Shown here in pieces: positions 61,401-64,000 of a stretch of DNA of 64,000 bases (positions within the stretch are counted from its first letter, which is position 1; each line of letters starts with the position of its first letter). The notes under the pieces are model-generated. The model was given only the letters and a program-made list of their open reading frames with translations, did not search any database and was not told the origin of the DNA. This stretch comes from Nymphaea colorata (Eukaryota > Streptophyta > Magnoliopsida > Nymphaeales > Nymphaeaceae), in assembly GCF_008831285.2 (NCBI RefSeq), contig NC_045138.2:16711934-16775933 (forward strand). Direction: 5' to 3'. A program made the translations under genes and the position numbers.

Positions 61401-62760
61401 AGAGGAAGAGGAATGAGAGGCCAACGAAAAGGGAAAAGGGAGACAAAGAGGAAGAGGAATGAGAGGCCAACGAAAAGGGAAAAGGGAGACAAAGAGGAAG
61501 AGGAGAAGGGGAACCCATGTCGGGTCCTGGCCCCCTATCGGATATTACTTGTCCTTGCCCGATCCGGATCAGATATTGAGTCAAATATAAACTCCCTTGG
61601 ATCAAATGTTACTTATTAAAGCAGATATCTAAGATTGGATATTTGTCTGAATCTCAAATGATATTAATATATATTAAATATAATGTTTATAATTTTTGTC
61701 ATGTATATTTATATATATTATAATAATAAATTAATAATAATAATAAATACCGTCGCCGCACCGCCGCACCTAAATCTTTTGAGATGTGCCGCACCAGCAC
61801 TCGCACCCGCACCTCGCACCTAGGTGACATAGCTTTTAGATTGTCATCGGAAATCCAATAGTGTAAGGTCATTTTTTTTCACTCTAAGTTTTAATCACTT
61901 ATTTGATTTGGCATAAGTTTCCTTCAGGCCAGATTGCTAAGGGTTTGTTTAAGTTGATGCTTTTTGACTTTTATGTTTAGTTTATGGAAAAATTTGTTAT
62001 TTATTCGATAGATCACTATGAACATTGTCTACGGTTGGTGTGATGATTTTTTCTTTTGGTTGCAGGTGTTGACGGGCTAGAGGAAGATGAAAAAAAGAAA
62101 CAGCCTTGCACGATGAACATGACTGTTTCTTTGAGCCCTTCAGCTAAAATTGGGCCCCTCCATCAAATGCTCCAGGATAATCTTCGGAAGGTGGAGCCAT
62201 TAGAGCAAGCAAGCTACACTAAAGAAAATGTTGAAGAAAAACTTCTAGGAAAAGAAGGTGCACAAGCGAGATTCAAGGATGGTAAAATTGGTCATGATGT
62301 GGCTATCCCAACAGCTGGCCAGAAGATGGAGATAATTGACCATGATAAATTAATTCTACCAAAGAAACGAGTGAGAAATGGTATTTCAGAAATACCACAA
62401 GATCATACAACTAGTAAATCTAGTGTCATTGTTGGTCATCCTATTTTTCATGAAGAAAGAAGAGAAGCCAATGATGTTCCAGAAAAGGGTTCCTGTACAA
62501 AAGACAATTCTGATTTTAAAGATCTCTCAAGTAGATCTACAATATGGAGGACAGAAGAACTCAATCTTACAATATATCCTGACACTGTGGAGTCATCTAT
62601 GTTGGCTTTAGAGGAGCTCATCAACAAAATAAAATGGGTAAACCAAGTTTTGCAGTTTGGGGTGGAGAAAGCAAGCTCAAAGAAAGCATCTTGGCAATTT
62701 TTGGATAGCATTGATCTTTCTTGCTGGAATGATGCTTCCAGTAGGCAAGTACTTATATAA
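43407..62760 (+). CDS. Agenet (plant Tudor-like) domain protein, six exons over 19 kb
   Basis: Agenet domains belong to the Royal/Tudor superfamily and are linked to chromatin or RNA-related protein reading; the exact role here is unknown. Exons: 43375-43502 (ATG at 43407), 43701-43770, 44014-44270, 45927-46043, 54696-54789 and 62066-62760; all junctions are GT-AG and in phase, giving 442 residues from that ATG. The first Agenet unit spans about residues 9-85 (IGQLAESKSFMKGYRGAWFR, MEYFDFPDE, MIRPCFP). The second spans about 110-170 (WKVGDHVDWWYEGCYWTARI, then SYEALCKDLRPSLDWSPDDG). The last exon is hydrophilic and ends with a LEELINKIKWVNQVLQFG helix found at the C-terminus of this family. 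The open frame of exon 1 continues ten codons before the ATG, so an upstream exon may exist. Introns 4 (8.65 kb) and 5 (7.28 kb) are enlarged by transposons. Confidence 0.85.
44600..45926. other. Agenet intron 3, mostly featureless
   Basis: I see no gene or complete element. At 45326-45402 a 39-bp unit containing CCCTCTAAGATGGACCG is tandemly repeated twice with near identity. Open frames here are not supported. Confidence 0.5.
46502..46798. mobile_element. CTAWGTCAC-family TIR element, copy E (Agenet intron 4)
   Basis: A 297-bp segment begins GTATGTCGCACAGATACC and ends CATACCCATGTGTCTTAG. The ends are weakly inverted, but both flanks carry exact 8-bp CTCAAAAT (46494-46501 and 46799-46806). 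CCATACCC-type hexamers precede the right end. Its right half forms part of the 211-bp tandem repeat that follows. Confidence 0.55.
46630..47262. repeat. 211-bp tandem triplication including a TIR-element end
   Basis: The phrase CCCTTCTACCTAGATTC recurs at 46640, 46851 and 47062, a period of exactly 211. The unit covers the right half of TIR element copy E, its flanking CTCAAAAT and about 30 bases beyond. Copies 2 and 3 are almost identical; copy 1 differs at a handful of positions. The open frames through it (86 codons) exist only because the T-rich unit lacks stops. Confidence 0.9.
47263..49383. other. Agenet intron 4, unique part
   Basis: AT-rich intron sequence between the tandem repeat and the copia insertion. 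I see no exon, RNA gene or repeat that I can support; the open frame at 48280-48627 has no recognisable domain. Confidence 0.45.
49389..49663 (-). repeat. 3' LTR of Copia-1
   Basis: 275 bp; on the element's strand it begins TGTTAGCG and ends GATTCTTACA. It matches the 5' LTR without a difference that I can see. A perfect hairpin, GGATCGGGTCTG with its complement and a 2-nt loop, lies at 49625-49650, and a smaller CGCCTA/TAGGCG hairpin lies beside it. Confidence 0.95.
49658..53389 (-). CDS. Copia-1 Gag C-terminus and Pol polyprotein
   Basis: A single 1,243-codon frame, open from 53389 (first codon is not ATG). It carries a CCHC zinc knuckle CFYCNKRGHVKSEC (97-110) and protease active site VDSGAAAHVTG (about 167). 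A GAG-pre-integrase WHGRLAHCS and integrase follow, with D-D-E marks in SDVWGP, QCDGGGEF and HTPQQNGIAERKH. Next come reverse transcriptase (QLDVKNAFLHG, catalytic YVDD in LLIYVDDIVITG) and RNase H (YTDADWAGD, STEAEYRAM, LFTKGL). No stop interrupts it. The stop codon lies four bases into the 3' LTR, so the polypurine tract is translated. All catalytic motifs look intact. Confidence 0.95.
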   Translation of the reverse strand: MDWEQILIFFCTALEVLPILPSFEDLKAKLFQHEASRVQRQNLIPSNSHNVLITGTHALQGNRTRTWIPQAGMGRGILPTPQGMNTTSATSRRVPTCFYCNKRGHVKSECWHNPQNKNNQIRRENKAAAGSASSSSGSNVSADVQQLLMTALSKLHLKQNEQGEWYVDSGAAAHVTGDAGNLSSALPYLDKGSVVTGDGSHHTISHIGNVQISMGSSSIPLKNVLVVPSVKKNIISVSKLIDDTQSSVEFTPSSVYVKDARTKKTFAEGTRKGDMYVLEGAPQMSKSHPSDSCFPSHSEVNVTEYNKPSIWHGRLAHCSQSFVRSLVADGLLDKSSLSSVSESSMCSSCHICKSHALPFQLINKRAPKVFDTIYSDVWGPAPVPSSSGSRYYVIFVDSYSRYTWIHFMKHKSEVFRLFTQFHALVQNKYSSNIVHFQCDGGGEFISNEFTEYLLDNGITRQISCPHTPQQNGIAERKHRHIVESALSMMHETDLPMTLWTEAFHTAVHVINRLPLALLDGKSPFFLLHQEQPRYEELRVFGCVCYVHVDVSLRNKFQDRAVLCRFIGYAENYKGYRCYNPKTGRVHISRHVVFDENRLQDPKATFVTLKDKNEVYDTWLHAEILRQGAAMLTEHNEKVVNEPETSVSSSLSSTTSLDSVPSSSQPSEPPMLNRFSGLVYSRRSVPTAVPRQSQRVRHPIDRWVSYNSFSLDFQLFMTEVSKRVEPTSYHNASKEKCWVEAMNEEMAALHECQTWQIVPRPVDKNVVGSKWVYKLKYKPDGSIDRYKARLVARGFTQQYGEDYDETFSPVIKMGTIRVIISLAVSYGWPLYQLDVKNAFLHGILKEEVYMEQPPGYTTHDSQKWVCKLHKSLYGLKQASRSWFDRFSHHIQQIGFLRSSLDHSLFIYRTGEATTWLLIYVDDIVITGNSSSHISYVKGMLKQEFKMKDLGELRYFLGVELDRTNDSLTLTQHKYTLDVLDRAGMTNCKPITTPSVLNTKLTASDGTAAYFNPTFYRSIVGMLQYLTFTRPDIVYAVNQISQFMHAPTEGHMDAAKRILRYLKATLGDGLVYTKCSNVSLGHSIYTYTDADWAGDPDDRRSVSGFCLFLDSNLICWSSKKQRAVARSSTEAEYRAMAAGTAEASWLRHLLGELSLPIVRSSLLCDNQSAIKIAFNPILHNRTKHIEIDQHFIRQKVEEAEILPTYISTNEQIADLFTKGLTGQHFWDLKNKLCMIKSHAQLEGSC
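49664..49674 (-). other. Polypurine tract of Copia-1
   Basis: The element strand reads TTGAGGGGAGC directly before the 3' LTR, a typical plus-strand primer tract. It lies inside the end of the Pol frame. Confidence 0.8.
53304..53969 (-). CDS. Copia-1 Gag (N-terminal part)
   Basis: Capsid part of the copia polyprotein. The ATG at 53969 (MDQPTPS) is preferred, because the open frame upstream to 54044 begins at a TTG. The conserved Gag features LNHSNYLTWKRQ and the helical LQLRRQFQDIKRG are present. The frame ends at 53304 shortly after a T-run at about 53358-53364 where the reading frame shifts. The remainder of Gag, including the zinc knuckle, is in the Pol frame. Copia Gag and Pol are normally one frame, so this is a mutation, a sequencing error or, less likely, a programmed shift. 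Confidence 0.85.
   Translation of the reverse strand: MDQPTPSLLSSSFLSQLISQKLNHSNYLTWKRQIVPFIKSHRLYGHIDGTTPAPPMYIDREVKKTVVGDQAAGAAAMSEIKFEYETITENNPEYEAWLAHDQSLVAYITSTLSEEVLGGIDDDLTALELWSTLATTYSQVSEARFLQLRRQFQDIKRGTRTVLEYLNEIKSVSDQLAAIGHPVSDKDKVQQALSGLGTDFDIFLHSLGSPTYSSIFRRSQG
53975..54130 (-). repeat. TTAGGGCA-rich leader of Copia-1
   Basis: Between the primer site and Gag, the plus strand repeats TTAGGGCA about nine times with irregular spacers. The same motif fills the leader of Copia-2. It resembles the plant telomere unit TTTAGGG but is not a regular array. Confidence 0.7.
54173..54190 (-). other. Primer binding site of Copia-1
   Basis: Directly inside the 5' LTR the element strand reads TGGTATCAGAGCCAGGTT. 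TGGTATCAGAGC is complementary to the 3' end of plant initiator-Met tRNA, the usual primer for copia elements. Confidence 0.9.
54191..54465 (-). repeat. 5' LTR of Copia-1
   Basis: 275 bp, same sequence as 49389-49663. As the element reads leftwards, this right-hand copy is the 5' LTR and should hold the promoter. Confidence 0.95.
54578..54602. repeat. TC microsatellite before Agenet exon 5
   Basis: A run of TC dinucleotides about 95 bases upstream of the exon 5 acceptor, in Agenet intron 4. Confidence 0.8.
54950..55330. repeat. 181-bp tandem duplication in Agenet intron 5
   Basis: A unit running from TATTGTTGGAAA to CATGCCAATTGG is repeated with a period of 181. Each unit contains a CA/GT palindromic stretch (CACACACGTGTGTGCACAC), a GA run, the 8-bp site GTCACCAA and the left end of TIR element copy F. 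Confidence 0.85.
55223..55495. mobile_element. CTAWGTCAC-family TIR element, copy F (Agenet intron 5)
   Basis: The left end CTATGTCACATGGGTACG and right end CTAATACCCATGTGACAG are strongly inverted. Flanks are exact 8-bp GTCACCAA at 55215-55222 and 55496-55503. The duplicated left end at 55042, also preceded by GTCACCAA (55034-55041), shows that the 181-bp duplication arose after insertion. Confidence 0.8.
55590..55866 (-). repeat. 3' LTR of Copia-2
   Basis: 277 bp, element strand begins TGTTAAGATTG. Differences from the partner LTR are mostly transitions, as expected from decay of methylated cytosines. Confidence 0.93.
55969..59850 (-). pseudogene. Copia-2 gag-pol, broken
   Basis: Homologous to the Copia-1 polyprotein but split among many frames: Gag at about 59810-59240, zinc knuckle CFYCNKRGHVKSECW in 59227-58907, protease in 58866-58360, integrase in 58376-57722, RT in 57843-56868 and RNase H in 56661-55969. 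The protease active site reads VDFGATAH, so the usual Ser after the catalytic Asp is replaced by Phe. About 230 bases that hold YVDD in Copia-1 are missing at about 56800, where GDM-type sequence after the primer-grip side joins directly. The element cannot make a working RT. Confidence 0.9.
59930..60095 (-). repeat. TTTAGGG-containing minisatellite in Copia-2 leader
   Basis: Imperfect units of about 40 bases containing TTTTAGGGTTAGGGCAG and ACAGAAATTAGGGCAGAG are repeated three to four times. This is an expansion of the TTAGGGCA leader seen in Copia-1. Confidence 0.8.
60141..60419 (-). repeat. 5' LTR of Copia-2
   Basis: 279 bp, partner of 55590-55866. It carries a weaker version of the Copia-1 LTR hairpin, GGATCGGGTCT paired with AGACCTGATCC. 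Confidence 0.93.
60755..60962. repeat. 51-bp minisatellite, four copies
   Basis: GTGTGGGGGAAAGGGCGGTA recurs at 60761, 60812, 60863 (one change) and 60914, a period of 51. Being a multiple of three, it gives a 17-residue repeat in open frames. Confidence 0.9.
61335..61505. repeat. 46-bp minisatellite, about four copies
   Basis: AGACAAAGAGGAAGAGGA recurs at 61349, 61395, 61441 and 61487, a period of 46, separated by GGCAACGAAAAGGGAAAAGG. Confidence 0.9.
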
Positions 62761-64000
62761 GGCTTTATGAGTGGACCATTTATTTCATGATAGGTTACTT
62801 AATGCTATATGCTGGGATCATTACTTTCTTAGCCTTCTGTATAGTGTTTGTCCATGCATATTGTGCTTTTGTGATACGCTCCACACCTTACTTTACAGTT
62901 TACACTTAGTTATGTATTCCTTTTTTGGTACATAAAATTGTTAGTGCATTTTTTGTATTGCTAGCTGCTTACAAAAATTTTAAATTTTTAATGTTATTAT
63001 TGTGTTTGACTTTTTTTATCAAATAAAACAAAGAAACTATTATTTTCCTTCAGAAAATGCTTGATTTGGACGGATTGCTTCGGTCTAATATTTTGCCATA
63101 AGGACATTCAGACTTGTAGAAATTGGTTTAGCTTGAAATTGTTTGAGTGCTTTGATTTCAAGCATTTCTTCATGTAGCCGTGGGCTTTGGAAAGATGAGT
63201 ATATGTCTTTATGCATCTGTATTCTTTGGTCTAGTGTTTATTTCTTTTTCTAGCTTTGTATTTGTGTTTTTTTATTTTCCGTAATTTGTATAGCTTTCTT
63301 TAGCTCTTAGGATGTTCGAACAGCTAGATTCCTAGCTGTTGGTAGCTATAGCAGTGATGGGCTGCTCCTTGTGTGTGTGAGTGTATATAGATACAGGAAA
63401 GCTGAACCCTAACTCCATATTTACATGGAAATTAGGGGACACCAAATCTGATGGCTCAGATTGATTCTCTCTTTGCCTCTCTTCCTCCCTGACTGCTGGC
63501 GGCCCCATTGCCTCCACCTCCACCCACGATAGCTGAAGGGGAAGTCTCCACCTATCGTGGGTGGAGGGAAGAGGGGAGCAGCGGCGAGCTTCCCCTGCTG
63601 GCGGGTTCACGGGGGCTCTGCCGGGTCGGCGACGTAACGGGGAGAGATGCTGGACCTCCCCCTTCCTTCTGGCGGAGATCCGGCAGCCACCGATGGGGAG
63701 AAGAGCAAGATTTAAAAGAAAAAATTAAAATAAGGACCATGCATCTTTGTCTACATGGACGGTCCTGTTTTGATGTAAGATTTGAAATGGGCTTTGGAGT
63801 CACCATTCAGTCAATATACATATATATATGGAAACATGGGATTGCCGTCCCTTGTTTCATTTACTTCTTTTTGGAATATTTTTAAAACATTATTATTATT
63901 ATCAGTAAAAGTTGATTTTTCATCTCTTGGCAGTGCTCTTTTGCACATTGAGTGCGGAGCAGCTCTTATGAGCTTCGTGATTCTCCTACCTTAATCTCTT
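62761..64000. other. Agenet 3' flank
   Basis: This is AT-rich after the Agenet stop. A GC-rich patch at about 63480-63690 has open frames on both strands and a perfect hairpin (listed separately); it may mark the start of another transcription unit, but no domain is visible. Confidence 0.4.
63517..63567. repeat. Perfect 16-bp inverted repeat, 19-nt loop
   Basis: CCTCCACCCACGATAG (63517-63532) is the exact reverse complement of CTATCGTGGGTGGAGG (63552-63567). The arms are GC-rich, unlike the AT hairpins elsewhere, so a stable RNA hairpin is possible if the region is transcribed. Confidence 0.85.

Larger units (their letters stand above)
60608..61832. mobile_element. CTAWGTCAC-family TIR element, copy G, with two minisatellites
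   Basis: A 1,225-bp element begins CTAAGTCACCATGG and ends CCTAGGTGACATAG, with exact 8-bp flanks CTTTTAGA (60600-60607 and 61833-61840). GCACCCGCACC arrays lie inside both ends, replacing the GTACCC arrays of copy A. The interior is purine-rich on the plus strand and contains 51-bp and 46-bp minisatellites. Long open frames on both strands (for example 60763-61416) come from these repeats and are not accepted as genes. Confidence 0.8.

Noticed and set aside
60763-61416. Long plus-strand ORF with a 17-residue repeat, and a 202-codon minus-strand ORF over the same DNA
   Set aside because: Both are products of the 51-bp and 46-bp purine-rich minisatellites inside a TIR element; there is no domain and both strands are open for the same reason.

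Overview
This is nuclear DNA from a flowering plant. The evidence is AT-rich sequence, GT-AG introns with pyrimidine-rich acceptors, host genes of plant type (a clade A-like PP2C, ERO1, a PAC4/PSMG4-type proteasome chaperone and an Agenet protein), Ty1/copia elements primed by initiator-Met tRNA, and many small terminal-inverted-repeat (TIR) elements. I cannot name the species.

Layout. 1-6.2 kb is repeat-rich and intergenic, with one unassigned, more GC-rich open region at about 1.06-1.97 kb. 6.3-9.35 kb (minus) holds a five-exon PP2C gene. 9.4-15.5 kb is intergenic, with a TAGGG-type TIR element and an AT-rich hairpin. 15.56-24.55 kb (plus) holds ERO1 in nine exons; its introns carry two TIR elements and an unexpected antisense spliced ORF. 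28.4-31.8 kb (plus) holds a PSMG4-like gene in five coding exons. 31.8-43.3 kb is intergenic, with several TIR elements, GC-rich unassigned ORFs, a CACTA-like terminus and a scrambled copia relic. 43.4-62.8 kb (plus) holds an Agenet-domain gene whose six exons are spread over 19 kb because introns 4 and 5 contain two related antisense copia elements, a 211-bp tandem triplication and further TIR elements.

The host genes do not form an operon-like unit. PP2C acts in protein dephosphorylation, probably ABA signalling; ERO1 in oxidative folding in the ER; PSMG4 in proteasome assembly; the Agenet protein probably in chromatin or RNA-linked reading.

The most interesting signal is a dispersed family of non-autonomous elements. 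Their ends resemble CTAWGTCAC, they carry arrays of hexamers such as GTACCC or GCACCC near the ends, and they are flanked by 8-bp direct repeats. At least five copies with matching flanking duplications, plus two degenerate ones, lie in this window. Several have hosted or seeded tandem amplification. All sequence comparisons here were made by eye.
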